A stretch of 64,000 bases of DNA from Hyposmocoma kahamanoa (GCF_003589595.1 NW_020653852.1:6678065-6742064), one strand, 5' to 3'. Positions 10,623 through 23,200 are shown, counted from the stretch's first letter. A program made the numbers and translations. The notes: generated from the letters alone by a model not told the origin.

Positions 10623-10763
10623 CTATTCTAAGTATACAACAAAGTAACATGTATGTAAAACGTAATGTGCATAATGCAGTTTGGTTATGCATTTTTTATT
10701 TTAATGAAATAAGTAAGTTAAATAAGGGTAATTTAGCATTAAATGTGAGTTAAAAATTATAGC

Positions 10764-11063
10764 GTAGTTGCAGTAGAGCTCCTTGTGAAAGAATTTCTAG
10801 GAAAGTTACTACGACCTTACCTATTTCTGCCGCCAAGCAGTAATGTGAGCATTATTGCGTTCGGTTTTGAAGAGTTAAGCTAGTAAAATCACAAGCACAT
10901 GGGACTTTTCAACTTATGTCTCGAGGGTGACGGGCGAAGTGACAGTACCCAACAGATCTTTGCGATTTAAATCTCTGAGTGCCACTATAATTGCTATGGA
11001 CAGGCGTGTCGCTTACCGCCAGGCGCATGACATGTTCGTCCATCACTTGAAGTCATAAAAAAA
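10764..11063 (+). repeat. K family copy 4, near full length
   Basis: Begins GTAGTTGCAGTAGAGCTCC and ends CACTTGAAGTCATAAAAAAA. Middle blocks include TTTCTGCCGCCAAGCAG, ACATGGGACTTTTCAACTT and ATGGACAGGCGTGTCGCTTA. With the copies at 9232 and 15578 it defines a unit of about 300-320 bases with fixed 5' start and A-run 3' end. Confidence 0.85.
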
Positions 11064-11485
11064 TCTGTAAAGCAACTAATTAATAGTCTATGATACGACT
11101 GTCTGCAAAATTCGGCTTTCTCGCAATTGCCTGTCATGGCACATTCATTAACGAGGGCAGTTGCAATCAGTACACCGAGTGACGATGCTTTCAATTTCCT
11201 AAATGTACTTCTCGGTCGCTTTCTAACACAACTGAAGCTACAAAGTAGGTAAATGCCAATAGTATTCTTAACGGAACGACAAAGAAACAGTAACGTAAGA
11301 ACAATCGATATGCAAAATATTCATTTGTCGAACTGAAATGAGTTTATTGTTCGTGGCCAGTCTTACAATAACACTAAAACATCACGTTTATGTTGGACAT
11401 TTACTTCTAGAGGATCGCGTATAAATAGAACTTAGAATGGCACTAAATTACTACAAAACTAAACAGAAATAATACTTGTTATATT
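11064..11485. other. No recognised feature
   Basis: Unassigned sequence between two K copies. No repeat or coding signal seen. Confidence 0.5.
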
Positions 11486-11726
11486 AGTAGCAGTAGAGCC
11501 CCTTGTGATTGAGTTCACCCAGCGAAGTACTGCCACCCAGGCATATTGGACTTGCCAACTTATGATTCAGGGTGACAGGCGTAGTGGCAGTGTCCATCAG
11601 AACTTTGTGATTTAAAGCTTTGATTGACACTGCAACTGCTATGGACAGACGTGTCGCCTACCACCAGGTCATCGAGTAGCACCACGTACATGACTTGTTC
11701 GTCCCGTCACTGCCTATCACAAAAAA
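11486..11726 (+). repeat. K family copy 5, internally deleted
   Basis: Begins AGTAGCAGTAGAGCCCC, keeps GCGAAGTACTGCCACC, then jumps over the 'TTTCTGCCGCC' and 'TTCCGG' blocks to TTGGACTTGCCAACTTATG. It ends CCCGTCACTGCCTATCACAA with an A-run. A 16-base insertion follows the 'accaggt' block. Confidence 0.75.
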
Positions 11727-11761
11727 TTAATAAAAAACAACTTAACATAATCTATCAACAG

Positions 11762-11840
11762 TGATACAAAGATAGAACAAACACAAAAAAAAACTCCTTC
11801 GATTCAAACCAGCGCCTGTTGCTTCATCGTGGCTTTGTAC
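11762..11840 (-). repeat. P family SINE, truncated copy 3
   Basis: Carries the body fragment GATACAAAGATAGAACAAAC and the B-box side of the head (GATTCAAACCAGCGCC) but loses the A-box side after GTTGCTTCATCGTGGC. Confidence 0.55.
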
Positions 11841-11959
11841 ACAAAATATATGACTATCATGATAGTAAATACATCATGATTGTGTGACCATGTAAATACA
11901 TCATTATGAATTTCATGTGTATTAAAATACACGCTCTCTCGTTAGGTCCCAGTTACTTT

Positions 11960-12320
11960 TCCCAGTCATTCAATTTCGGTTTTTATTCTCACTCCTTTAC
12001 TGTTCATTCGGTCAGACTTTGGAACGCACTTCTCTTACTGTTCATGATGGGAAATCCTTAGCTATCTTTAAAATAAGAATCAAGGAGCACTATTTATCCT
12101 CTGTTCCATCCATTTTGTAGATATTATTATATGAAATATGTATTTATATAGTCTACAGTAATTTAATATTATATAATAATAATTGTTTTTGTTTTTTTTT
12201 TTACATTTGTTTTGTTGTGCACGTAAACCCGATATTGTAATTATTTTGTCCTGTATTTTGGTCTGCAGGAAGAAATTTCTTTTAGAAATAAACAGTAGTA
12301 CCTTTTGTTTGTGTTTTCCG
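11960..12320 (+). pseudogene. LINE C-terminus and 3' UTR remnant
   Basis: Around 12008-12112 the plus strand encodes, with one frameshift, VRLWNALL and then VHDGKSLAIFKIRIKEHYL, the 'R-x-W-N-x-L-P ... S-x-x-x-F-K-x-x-x-K' ending seen in many jockey- and CR1-type reverse transcriptases. A 3' untranslated stretch with GCAGGAAGAAATTTCTTTTAG resembles the GCCTGAAAGAGATTGCTATA motif of the LINE remnant at 34768-35243. It is inactive. Confidence 0.55.
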
Positions 12321-12636
12321 TTTTACTGAACGTGATTTGTGTTTTCCTGTGCAATAAACAATTACATAAAAACAAATGAAATTAGTTGGGAGAATGTTTG
12401 CCTCTTCTGTAGGTGATCTCGTTTGATTTAGTTTACTAACAATAGGTTTAATCTGCTTTAATAGAACAAGAAAACGTTGTCGAGGAGATTCAGACTCGCT
12501 TTGGACCGAACGTGGCGACTATTGTCTAAGCCTTCTCGTTTGGCCCTTCTAAGGTCTCTACCTGTAACAGGTAGATGATGATAATGAACTTTAATTAACA
12601 AAATTTTATTAATTTTGCTTCACTTCTGCCTTGCAT

Positions 12637-12842
12637 ATAACGCACACACTCAACACAACCCCGCACTAGGGAAACCCTGTGTCACGGGTGCCATGGACAC
12701 ACACATACACAACCACATATAACACCCGAACTCACTAGAGAAATAAATGTAAGCCATACAAATATTTTCCCGGCCCGGCAATCGAACCTGAGACCTCTGT
12801 GTGACAGTTCGGCATGGTAACGGTTCGGCCACAGAGGCAGTT
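12637..12842 (-). repeat. T family tRNA-headed SINE, copy 1
   Basis: The reverse strand gives the head CTGTGGCCGAACCGTTACCA (A box) and GGTTCGATTGCCGGGCC (B box). The body follows: TACATTTATTTCTCTAGTGA, CACAGGGTTTCCCTAGTGCG and a 3' end GAGTGTGTGCGTTAT. It is nearly full length. Confidence 0.85.
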
Positions 12843-13337
12843 TACATGGCGAGATTCGAGCTGATGCCGAAATACAAGCAGAAAAATAATTTAAACAGTA
12901 ATTGCGTACTTCACAATCCGAGATACCAAGGCTTCAGAGATATTAAGAGGTGATTGATTAATTCTCGCCAAGATAAAGTCACGTATGGTTTTATAGCGGT
13001 TTTTATTGTCTCGGAGATGGCACGTCACAAAGGCGAGACGCCGACGTATCCTAATGGGCTCGCTGAATTTATTGCATCGATTTGTTGAGATAATTTTAGA
13101 AACTTTTTTATTGGTTTTGTCATGGACATTGACCTTTCAAAATGTCACTAGAAGTCGAATAATATTATAAATTATATTAAAGATGTCTTATTCGGTACTT
13201 TTAATACTTTTGATTTATCTTTTCATGTGGGAGGAATACTCTAGAGATCTTTATAATGGAGTCTTTAATTTATTTTCAAATGATTTGTTTCATTCCCTTT
13301 TTAGACACGATCACCCAACACTATAGTCTCTTTAAGT
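12843..13337. other. No recognised feature
   Basis: Unassigned sequence, with no repeat shared elsewhere in the window that I could see. Confidence 0.5.
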
Positions 13338-13387
13338 CATCATTATCATTGTCAACCCACATACGTCTCAGTGCTGGGCACGGGTAC
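13338..13387 (-). repeat. SINE/LINE 3'-tail fragment
   Basis: The reverse strand reads CCCGTGCCCAGCACTGAGAC, then GTATGTGGGTTGACAATGATAATGATGA. It is the same tail as at 4895-4935, without head or body. Confidence 0.65.
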
Positions 13388-13426
13388 TCATACTCATACA
13401 TACATACAAAATAACAGATCACTACA

Positions 13427-13533
13427 CAATATTAAAAATTTAAAATATTCAGAAGAAAATGCATTTTTTTTAATTCTGGCCCCAAAATTTCTTGTTTTTC
13501 TGGTCCCTAATGAAAATAGTTTGCCCACCCCTG
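13427..13533 (-). mobile_element. Possible hAT element end
   Basis: The reverse strand begins CAGGGGTGGGCAAACTATTT, which looks like the terminal inverted repeat of many hAT transposons. I could not find the partner end or an 8-base duplication, so this may be a solo end. Confidence 0.4.
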
Positions 13534-14002
13534 AGGGTCTACTCTCGATCTCCGTCCGACATCCGTCCGGAACAATTACTGTCAAATAAGTAATATTCGA
13601 CAAAATTAAATGATAAGTATCCAGTATGAAGCTTCATTCGCATCACGCGTCTTTTCATTTATTTGGTCTAGTATTGCTTATTTGGCAGTAATTGTGAGAT
13701 GGAGAGTAGCCTCCCTGGTTTAGGCGAGAGTCCGAAACGCTAGCCCAATGTGTTCTTTGACGTGCAGTTCATCACGAAGTTTTTCTTCACGAGAAGTTGT
13801 CATTCACAAATATATAGTGCTATCAGCAAAGTCAACGTGTTACCACTTTAAAGGTTATTTTTGCATGTAAGCAACGGTGCTCAATATTGACCACCGGCAG
13901 CTTGTTCTTGTCGATCAATGACGTTTAAGGACTTGATCAGATTTTGAATATAAACAAATGATTTTCGCAAAAAAGAGTCAATATAAATAACTTTAAAAAA
14001 AA

Positions 14003-14253
14003 AATCCGATCTCCAAAGTTTTTTGTACAATTATTTGTCAAGTTTTAGTTCAATTTGGTTAACGAAAAGTGGGTGAAGTCCAATAAACCTGATTCATCTC
14101 CTAATTTGTCACTCTTGGCGGTGGAATATTTTCTTTAAATTTGAATGGAACCACCACTAAGATACCGCCTTTCCAACAAAAAATAATCATCGAATTCAGT
14201 TCACATATATCGAAGTAATCTTCTAAACCTCTTCCGTCTTTTTGGAGTCATTT
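14003..14253. mobile_element. X family element, diverged copy 2
   Basis: Shares the inside blocks of 7030-7296 (GATTCATCTCCTAATTTGTC, TTCTTTAAATTTGAATGGAA). The inverted ends have decayed to CCGATCTCC on the left and GGAGTCATT on the right. Confidence 0.6.
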
Positions 14254-14339
14254 AAAAATAAGGAACAAGACTATCTACGACATCCGCTTGCAAACAAAAC
14301 TATTTTGGAACTGAGAATGCTTTAACTTTGCTGATAGTA

Positions 14340-14405
14340 CATTCCAGAGTGATTCGAACCATCGTCGACATAACAATTAAGAAGTTTACCACAGCTCTAT
14401 AAGTA
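14340..14405 (-). repeat. Remnant of another tRNA-headed SINE
   Basis: The reverse strand has an A-box-like TAGAGCTGTGGTAAAC followed 30 bases later by the B box GGTTCGAATCACT. No body or tail is clear. It does not fold as a complete tRNA, so I treat it as a SINE head remnant. Confidence 0.4.
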
Positions 14406-14950
14406 TCGGGCGATAATTGTACATTGCGTAGACATGATAATACCTCTAATGTCCCCGAGTTCTAATCATAAAACCAAACAGACATTTGAAGTTTCTTTTC
14501 TGAGCACTAACTTTGGTTTACATAGTGTCGACTTGCCGGCATTGTAACACACGAAGTTTTAAAGTACAACATTAGTTTTAAGCTCCTACTGTAGTCGTAG
14601 TATACGTGCGAATAGTAAATGTTTTACGAGCTATTTCCCTGCGGTACTGACTGACAATGTAATGCTACAATTTTCTAAGTTGTAAAATAGATAAGAGGTA
14701 AGTTAACTTTGTTAGAGCTCTGATATCCTTGTTGACAGGAAGTATTTTCTACGCCTTAAAAGGACAATGTTGTGAGTTTGGCACTCTGCGTGAGCCTTAG
14801 GCACTTTGTCTTTTTGTGTTGCGTTAAGCTTGCAATTACGAATAGTTTTAAATATAGAGTCACGTTTGTCCATAATCACATTTGATGAAAAGTCAAGATA
14901 TTTACGAGGATATTCCACCTTCGCCTAGATTATACTTATATACTCTGGTC
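14406..14950. other. No recognised feature
   Basis: Unassigned. The reverse frame of 68 codons at 14712-14918 has no recognisable motif. Confidence 0.5.
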
Positions 14951-15193
14951 TTTTTTTAAGATACCAAGTGGCATGACGAACAAGTCGTGCACCTGGTGGT
15001 AAGCGGCACGCCTGTCCATAACATTTACAGTGCCGCTCAGAGTTTTAAATCGTAAAAATGTAAGGGACACTGCCACTGCGCCCGTCACTACGAGAGAAGT
15101 AGAAAAGTCCCATGTGTCTTTGATTTCACCAGCATTAATGCTCAATGCTTGGCGGTATACCCCTGGACGTTTTCACAAGGCGCTCAACTGCCA
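14951..15193 (-). repeat. K family copy 6, internally deleted
   Basis: Begins at a T-run followed by ACCAAGTGGCATGACGAAC. It keeps the central blocks, then loses part of the CTTCCGG/TTCTGCCGCC region. It ends with a decayed 5' end (GGCGCTCAACTGCC). Confidence 0.75.
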
Positions 15194-15577
15194 TTTAGAT
15201 TATACAGATTATATCGTTCGGAAAGTACAGAAACAGGTACCATTTTTTTAAACAATTTATGTTTGAATTGTGTGAGGAAACATTAAAAGTGTTAAAACTA
15301 TACGAAGACTTGTATGTAATAATATAATAAGTTATAAAAGGAAACTAGACGGTGTTGGTGTTTATGTGGGACGTATTTAATGGCGTCAGAAGCAACCAAA
15401 TAAGAACTCTTTTGGTCACACAACAGTCTCTATTTTGCCTGCAAAGAAAAAATAAGAAAAACAAACGACAATCAGATCGCCCGATGGAAAAAATGACGAC
15501 GTAGCGTTTTGTATTAGTGGAATACATGTCCTTATTCACAACAGGATTGTTAATTATTAAGTCTCAAATACGCAATC

Positions 15578-15900
15578 TTTTTTTTATAATACCAAGTGAC
15601 AGGACAAACATGTCGTGCGCCTGGTGGTAAGCGAGAGAGTGGTAGAGCCTATCCATAACAGTTGCAGTGCCATTCAGAGGTTCAAATAGCAAAGATCTTA
15701 TGGACACTGCCACTGCGTCCGTCAACCTTAGACATAAGTTGAAATAAGAAGAAGTCCAATGTGCCTGTTAATTCACCAGCACCCTTACCCTTCTAAAACA
15801 GGAACGCAGTAATGCTCACATTACTGCTTGGCGGCAGAAATATGTAACGTGGCAGTACTTACCTAGACGAATTCTTTCAAAAAGGAGCTCTACTGCGACT
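15578..15900 (-). repeat. K family copy 7, near full length
   Basis: T-run, then ACCAAGTGACAGGACAAAC, GCCATTCAGAGGTTCAAAT, GCAGTAATGCTCACATTACT and GGAGCTCTACTGCGACT at the 5' end. It carries small insertions (extra AGAGAGTGGTAG after the 'taagcg' block). Confidence 0.8.
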
Positions 15901-16263
15901 ATTTTTTTACACATGCATTACACTACAATACTTATAGATATTATATCATTGTAATCTAAAGACCGCTCGCCATTAAGTATAACGTTCCTAGTGAAGGTCG
16001 ACTGAAGCCAATGAATGCATGACCGCAGGTGGCCCAGGACCGTCACGTACTAGATTTATATTGATGATATACATGTCTATTACCTCAACGCAGACATTGA
16101 GGTCAATACCAATTACAAATTTTATTAACCACTAGCTGTACCTATATACCATTCGTCGCAGTGTCTCGGAAAAAGTGTGAAAACCCTATTGTAACGTGGT
16201 GGTGTATGGCCATAATCCTCTTTTTCGGGGAGACCCGTGCGCAACAGTGACTCCTAATGACTT

Positions 16264-16361
16264 AACTGCCTCCGTGGTCGAACGGTTGCTGCCACGACTG
16301 CCATGCAGAGATTCCCGGGCCGAGAGAAATATTTATATGGCCTACATTTATAAAAAAAATC
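16264..16361 (+). repeat. T family SINE, truncated copy 2
   Basis: The head CTGCCTCCGTGGTCGAACGG is intact, but the B box is broken (AGATTCCCGGGCC where others have GGTTCGATTCCCGG). The copy stops after TGGCCTACATTTAT with an A-run. Just upstream, GGAGACCCGTGCGCAACAGTG near 16230-16250 resembles a LINE/SINE tail, so the copy may have inserted next to one. Confidence 0.7.
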
Positions 16362-17688
16362 AATATCGTAGTATTAAAACATCATGAGATTGAAACAAAA
16401 TCAAAATTACAATTAATAAAACGACATTTCTTTGGTAGCTGTAAAGGTACCAAAGACTGACCTGGCTGCGACAAGAAAAACTTTCGTAGTAGTTTCGTAG
16501 TAGTATTTCTCACAAGTGGCAAAAATTTTCTATGTTCTCTTTATCGTAATAATTTTTTACGTTACAAGAAACGAAAATAAACCTTATATTGCTGCAATGC
16601 AGTCGTTTCTTTTTTGTTAAACGAGGTAAACATCTCAGTTCGTCGTTCAGCTATTAACCGATGATGGCAGCACATTGATTAACATTTCAATATAAAATCA
16701 AAACACTAGTAACTGGAAATAATAGGTTTTAAACTTTCAACGATATGCCAAAGTATATATATATAGCATGTATAAATATATATATAAAGTCGTAAAGTTG
16801 AAATTATATTAAGAGTTCATGTGCAATGTGTTATTGCTTTTTAAATTAGGTCTACGACCAATCTTTATCAAGATTTCCTAGTGTTTAAAATTATAAATGT
16901 GTGATTTTTGGCAACAGCGATTCTGATACTAATCAAGCCACATCTATTGTTTATTTTTGTTCTGTGCCAAAAACAGAGATGTCAGTCTATAAAATCAATT
17001 AGATTAGATTTAGAAAAGCCACTAATTCAGTGTTTAAAAGCTCATTATCGGCTTTTAGGTACTTTCCTAGTCTATTCTAGCTTTCAAAACAAACGAATAA
17101 ATTGTAAGCATAATACAATGTAGCTGCATGAAGGCGGACAAAAGCGTTATGATACTGCGTTTAAAGTTTTAATACCCGTAATTTGCAGGTCGTTGTGTCG
17201 TACATACATGTGTTTGTTGCGGTAATGTTGATTTTCCTTTACATTGTTAGTATTAGCCGCAGTGGTAGCCTAGTTAGTTGGGCCGAGTTCGGTTCTCAGC
17301 GAGGGATTGCGGTAATAAATCTTTTCGGTTTATTTTACTAATTATACTTACTTGACGGTTAAGGAAAACGTCTTAAAGAATTTTGTATGAAGAAGAATGT
17401 CCATAAAACTTCAAGGATCAAAGGATAAAATCCATTTGAAAAATGTATATCGTAGTAAGTTCAGTTGATATTAAAAAAACCATTGGTATATGTAAAGTAC
17501 CTATTGAATACTGCGGTTTTTTTGTAAAATTTCGAGGTAAGTTTGGGGCTTTATTTCTATCGTGAAATTTTTCAGCAACCGTGTTTCCACACCTTATAGT
17601 AATCAGTGTATATCCTCAATTGTACTATATATTTTTTCCAAAGCGATATATTCGACACTTTCACTGTTATGCGGAATCATCCAATTTT
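16362..17688. other. Mostly unassigned
   Basis: No gene recognised. A faint tRNA-like patch at 17262-17310 (GTAGCCTAGTTAGTTG then TTCGGTTCTC) could be an old SINE head, but the B box is not preserved. A TATA-rich run lies near 16755-16790. Confidence 0.45.
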
Positions 17689-17907
17689 AACTGCCTCCGT
17701 GGCCGAACGGTTACCATGCCGAACTGCCACGCAGAGGTCCCAGGTTCGATTCCCGGGCCGGGAGAAATGTTTGTATGGCTTACATTTATTTCTCTCGTAA
17801 GTTTGGGTGTAATTTGTGGTTGTCTATGTGTGTGTCCATGGCACCCGCGACACAGGGTTTCCCTAGTGCGGGGCTATGTTGAATGTGTGCGTTAATGTGT
17901 GCGTTAT
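17689..17907 (+). repeat. T family SINE, full-length copy 3
   Basis: Head AACTGCCTCCGTGGCCGAAC with B box GGTTCGATTCCCGGGCC; body TATGGCTTACATTTATTTCT, GGGTGTAATTTGTGGTTG and CACAGGGTTTCCCTAGTGCG; 3' end GTGTGTGCGTTA repeated twice. The two frames of 104 and 64 codons that cross it are by-products of this repeat. Confidence 0.9.
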
Positions 17908-17939
17908 CCAAAGCCATTTGAGGTTGTATAGACTCTTAA

Positions 17940-18074
17940 CTAGCAAAGATCTGAGTGGGAGTGCCCCTGCACCCGTCATCTTGAGGCATAAATTAACAAG
18001 TCCCTTGTGCCTGTAATTTCACCACCTTTACGGCTTGGCGGCTGAAATTGGCAAGCAATATTTCCCTGCTACTA
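17940..18074 (-). repeat. K family copy 8, partial
   Basis: Contains the AAGATCTGAGTGGGAGTGCC, TAATTTCACCACC and CTTGGCGGCTGAAAT blocks and ends TTTCCCTGCTACTA. The A-run end is missing, and the copy lies about 30 bases after a T family SINE. Confidence 0.7.
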
Positions 18075-19827
18075 AATTGGATTATGGTCTATGGCTTATG
18101 AGAAACCAGTGCTAAGCAGTGGAACGTCTATGTTTATGACTAAGTGATAAATCCAGGAAATGGCAACAGATCCTTGTGTATCAAATTACATTTTAACTGC
18201 GATTACCGTCTGACAAACTTATACAGTTGAACTAAAAATATGCTTGTCATTAAATCTGTCAACGTCCGGCCAATTAACCACTGGGCCGCCGTGCACAATT
18301 ACATTCATGCCGTCACCTATCATCAGACTAATGACGTATAATAATCAAAATAAAAACTATCATAACCAAGTCATTAGAATAACTGCGCCAATAACGTTAC
18401 AATTATTAAATGTAGATAACGCATGCAGTTTAAAACATGTGTGTTGTATTGGTACGCGGCGCAGGCGCGCCCACTAAATGTGTTTCTAATTACACAGCCC
18501 CACTTTCTGACTAATAACTCGGTAGTTTTAACAAATCGCCCGCTCTATTTTTGGGACGGCATGTGTTACGAAATAACTCGATTATGCTTCTGTGCCCCTG
18601 GTATGCTTTACGTTCTATTAAGAATTCGTCTGATACTCGTAACTGTTTATGTTTGCTTAGTTTTCCAGTTAATATAGATTGCTTTAAATTTTAGTGAATT
18701 TATATTATTATCGTCGGTACAAAAAATGAGTCGTCACTCCAAGAGAGAGACATTACAAGATTTTCTGTCCAAATGTTGCCTAGAAGAAATGCTACTTAAC
18801 AATAATACCGTTTGAAAATAATTAGCTTTACATACTGTTTTGTGTTGTCATTGTAATTTTAATGTGCAATAAATACTATTTCTTTCATACATTCTGTCAT
18901 TTTGAAAATTCCTGAACATATGTTAATTTTTGCAGTAACATACATGAGCTGTCAGTAATTTGTTAATCTTTTATGAATTGCACGGTACTAAGTCGCATAT
19001 TTAGTAGAAATTGAACATTAGAAGCAACATGTGACAGATTTTTCCTACGCAGCGTACAACATTGCACAAGTAAAACTTTTTACAACACGCACAAGAGAGC
19101 TTCGCTTACAGAATCCTTTTCGTAAAATATACCTACAAGTTAAAGGGGCAAGTGATCTGTACAGGATTGTGCAGTATTTTATTAATTACTAATAATTCGT
19201 TTTTATTTCAAAACTAAAAATATATTTTGTAATTGACATGTGAAATATCTCACAGTAATATATTTCATATTACAATTTTTATTTCATATTATCTTGGTGT
19301 CTAGATAAAGGTAATGACTGTATTTCATATTATAAACAAATGCGGTCAAAATACTATTTTGTATTTTAATACGTGTAAGAAAGTATTTTAATTGTAACGT
19401 ATATTATTATAATTTAAGATTTAACTTTCAACCTGGCTGCCTATTTTGAAGTCCCCTCCCTCTTGCATAGACGATACTTGTGCACAGTGTGGTAATACTA
19501 ATTTAAAACTTAGTTTTAATTTATTCTTTATTCAAATAGGTAGTAATAATATTTATTTATGAAAACAAAAATGAAAATTAAAAAATCAATGTCTCGTACA
19601 AGAAAAAAGAAAAAAAAATGCATATTAATAATCAAACAAACATGTCGAATTGGTATAACTATAACTTAGCTACAGAGGTCTATAACCAATGGAATAGATA
19701 GGCCCCGCTGACAGTCTGCCATAGTACGTAAATAGTTAAGACCACGCTAAAAAATAACAAAAATACACAAATTTGTGTGTGCCTGAACAAAATGATTTTA
19801 TTTAATAATATAGTTAGAATATATATG
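18075..19827. other. No recognised feature
   Basis: AT-rich unassigned sequence. The frames at 18244-18477 and 18423-18677 overlap each other and have no recognisable domain. Confidence 0.5.
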
Positions 19828-20076
19828 ATCCCACCGCTGCGCACAGGCCTCCTCTCAAAAGGGCTTGTTTTATAGTTGTTAAGCGGGCATTATTAAATTA
19901 CTTTGCAGATGCGTGCAGGTTTCCTCACAATATTTTCCTTCACCGAAAAGCTCCATGGTACATTTCAAATGAAATTTGTCACATAGACTTAAAAAAACTC
20001 AGAAATGCAAGCTCGGATTCGAACCCACGCCCCCTGCTTGAAAGGCTGTAGGTTAAAACCCTTAGTCTGCCACGAC
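19828..20076 (-). repeat. M family (Metulj-like) SINE, long copy
   Basis: The reverse strand has a degraded tRNA head with B box GGGTTCGAATCCGAG, followed by TCTGAGTTTTTTTAAG, TTTCATTTGAAATGTACC, GGTGAAGGAAAATATTGTGA and GGCCTGTGCGCAGCGGTGGG. I recognise this block order from the widespread Metulj SINEs of Lepidoptera. It supports the assignment of the organism. Confidence 0.8.
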
Positions 20077-20186
20077 TTTTTACTTTAAATATACGAAGAT
20101 ATTAGAGAATCATGAGGCGTCGTTAAAATATTTATTCGTGTTTTTAAAGTACTTGCATGATTTCTCAATTATTACATTCACTTGAT

Positions 20187-20218
20187 AAAATACCTTACAT
20201 TCTCATGTAAGGTATTTT
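20187..20218. repeat. Perfect hairpin, 14-base arms
   Basis: AAAATACCTTACAT and its exact reverse complement are separated by the 4-base loop TCTC. Confidence 0.8.
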
Positions 20219-23200
20219 AGTCTAGCAACTTATTAGGCTTCTCCTTGATTCATTGCATTTCTTCTAGTCTAAAAACAGCTTAAAGTATTTTAATTCTTCC
20301 GAGCCGTCTTTCATTTAACTTTCCTAAGTAAATTGTTCGGTTCTTTCATTATTTTTATTCTTTAAGTAGGGGCTGTTTAAAACTCTTTCTTTTATCTCTT
20401 GCAAAATTGTATTAGTTTAAATCTCTTCACGACGGTAACCGTTTCGACGAATTTGAGTCCCTTCGACGATTCTTCACGAAATTAATAAACTTTTAATTGA
20501 ATTTTAGCAGGAAAGCAATTTTCGGGGCATGTCAAATTTGAGTGTAGGCTACGCTTTGATAGGTTAATAAAATGCTGAGAATATTCTATTTTCAAACGTA
20601 AACAAATTGCTTTTACGAATAAATCTTTCGCCAAGTTGCTTTTAGTTAAAAAATCCATTTTACAGAAAGAATTGAGAATTGTATAGAATTGAATTTAAAA
20701 TTAGAGCGCAATTAAAACACCAATTGTACTTTGTGTTTTCACTTTGTTATTTTGTATAATTATTTACTTATAAGTAGGTAAATTGTGATTATCATTCGCA
20801 AATCGCAGAATTGTTTTCACAGTTGTTATTACGTTGCGTCTATGCTAGTAAATGGAGTACTTATAAGATGATTTCTCCTTCAGCAGAAAAAATCTCGAGT
20901 TTATTTTTGCGGTACTGCAAAATAATTTCAGGTCACGCGCGCCCCTTTGTCAGTACGAGTAGCATGCCCGATCTCAGACGTGTCTGTTAAATCAGCCACT
21001 ACTTTCTTGTTATCATATATATACTTTTCATACGACGATAAAAGCAATTTCTTTCTTTCATATAGAAAATATAAACGTAATGCCTTTTTGCACAAAAATC
21101 AATCGTTCCGTCGCTTTAAATTCTGTGGCAGTGTCAACTGTTGAATATTATGAACGTTTTTGGTAAAATCAATGGACAATACTACGGACGTAAATAAAGC
21201 TAGAAAGTCAGTAATCAATCCCGTAGATTTATCGTCCGTCTGTCGAACGGTATCTTTCATTACGGTTAATGGGTATTTATTTATCCTATTCCCATTTAAA
21301 TCTTTAACTGCTTCAGTAATAGAGCTATATTTTGCTCACCAATGGCACTTTCAATATTTTCGCGTTGGTGTGCAGCTATGCGCTATTAGTCTCGCTCGGT
21401 TGATGCGAGCCCCACTAAATCACAGGTTAACGCTTTCTTTGCGCCATTCGATTTATGGCGGAAGGCACGACACCTCCATTCGTGTATCTCCGCCAGCTTT
21501 ATGTACTCCTAGTGCATTACGCCAGCTCTCGTAAACAAATTTTTTCAAAATTCCTTTGTTTTGTTTCCGTTTTTACTCTTTAAAACATGTCTGTTTTTAA
21601 CATTAAACATGACCAGACGTTTATATTATCTCATCGACCATGTTTATAATACTTCAAATACCTCTTAGCAAAACACTTTTAACGTACAGAAGAAACACTT
21701 GAGAAAAAATACATTTGAATATGACAGAAATAAATGAGACGTCATGTGTTGAGATAGTGGTACGATAGTGAGCTCAATCGATCAAGGGAACTCTCACGAA
21801 TTGCAACATTTATATAGATCTCGGGCTTTCCCACTTTTATCCCAAGCAAGATTTATATTCACGAGCGACACCTCGGCCCTTTGAAGTTGCTAGAGGGGAG
21901 AATAAATTCCTCTCGCGCCCCGCCGTTGTTTTTAATTAAAACAGCATAAAAGTTTTAAGAGTTTATTATTTAAAATACACGTTAAACTTTCGAGACTTGT
22001 GATGAATCTTTGAAACACATAATGTAAAGTTTTCCAAACCATCGCTTTGAAACAGTGTTTTACTGTAAACAAAGATGATGATAATATTGCAAACTGTTTC
22101 GAAGATAAATTGAAAATGTTTCTAAACTTCACCGACATTTATGACGTAGGTTATAGGATTGAAATTAGGTGAAAACATTGTCGAAGATGGCAAAGAACCC
22201 TCTTTAAATCAGTGTGGGACCAAACAAAACAAGTGAAGTGGTTATGGAACGTCGTAGCGGTTAAATGATCGATATCGCGCTAAGCTGTTAAAGCCATTAT
22301 ACAACGATTGTCCGAGTTGGAAGTGCGATCTCCACTTAATCCGGTATACCAGGATAACAACGCTAACAATGTGATAAAGCGGCAGACGCATCGCGCCCGC
22401 TCGCAATAACTATAAACTATCAACCGCAAACGTCTGCCATCTTGTAGCTGGAGTCGATGAAATATCCCCCTCTCACTCATACCACCGGCATGTCTCCATC
22501 CTGTCTCCGTGTTCCCCTTCATGCGACGCAGACGAGTGTTCAAACGTCCCTGCGATAAATAGTTACCTCGCGGATCCTTTTTCAATATACATAAGTTATA
22601 AAAAGACGCGCTGGGGGTTAAATCTTTCATCACATATTTCATTTCTAAGTAATACTGAATTGTTTGTTGTTTCTTTTAATGAATTACGTTTTATTTTTGA
22701 CTCTACCACTTGTCTATTAAACAGGCTGTCCTCAGTTTTCAATTTCAACTAGGGTTCCAGAATATTTGTACAATTAATGGCAATACTTTGCAATCCGACG
22801 ATCACACTTATATAATTCCTGTTTTACACCGCCCATCCATACCCGAGCAGGATAACCTCACAGGCTCCTGTTCTCTCGGTATTGGACTTTAAATTATACG
22901 AATTAATCCGCGCGGGTACTCGCTAGTCTCGCTACCCCCAGGGATGAATGCGCTTACCGACTCTATCTTGCGCGCCATTTTTCTTAGCAACACATCCTCT
23001 TCTTTACCTCTAGTTATTTATTTGAAAAAGTTAAGTGTGCTGTACGTTTTTCTTTCAAGTAATATTAGAATGTTTACCAAAACATCCTATGTCTGTTTGA
23101 AGTATTACCAAGATGCTAACATATACAAATGTACATGAATCATGCCTTGTTTTCAATTAGCTATTGTTTTGAAACGGATAGAATGTTTTTAATCTCCTTG

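Noticed and set aside
10426..10753. Overlapping frames of 88 and 101 codons
   Set aside because: Both cross the TA microsatellite, giving repeated Tyr-Ile; only the small LINE-like piece was kept, as a weak call.
17581..17895. Plus-strand frame of 104 codons
   Set aside because: Most of it is the translated T family SINE; the same frame appears at 31020-31280.
21160..21534. Plus-strand frame of 124 codons
   Set aside because: No domain or motif; composition looks like open frame by chance in a less AT-rich patch.
22280..22642. Reverse-strand frame of 120 codons
   Set aside because: Low resemblance to any protein; kept only as a compositional patch.
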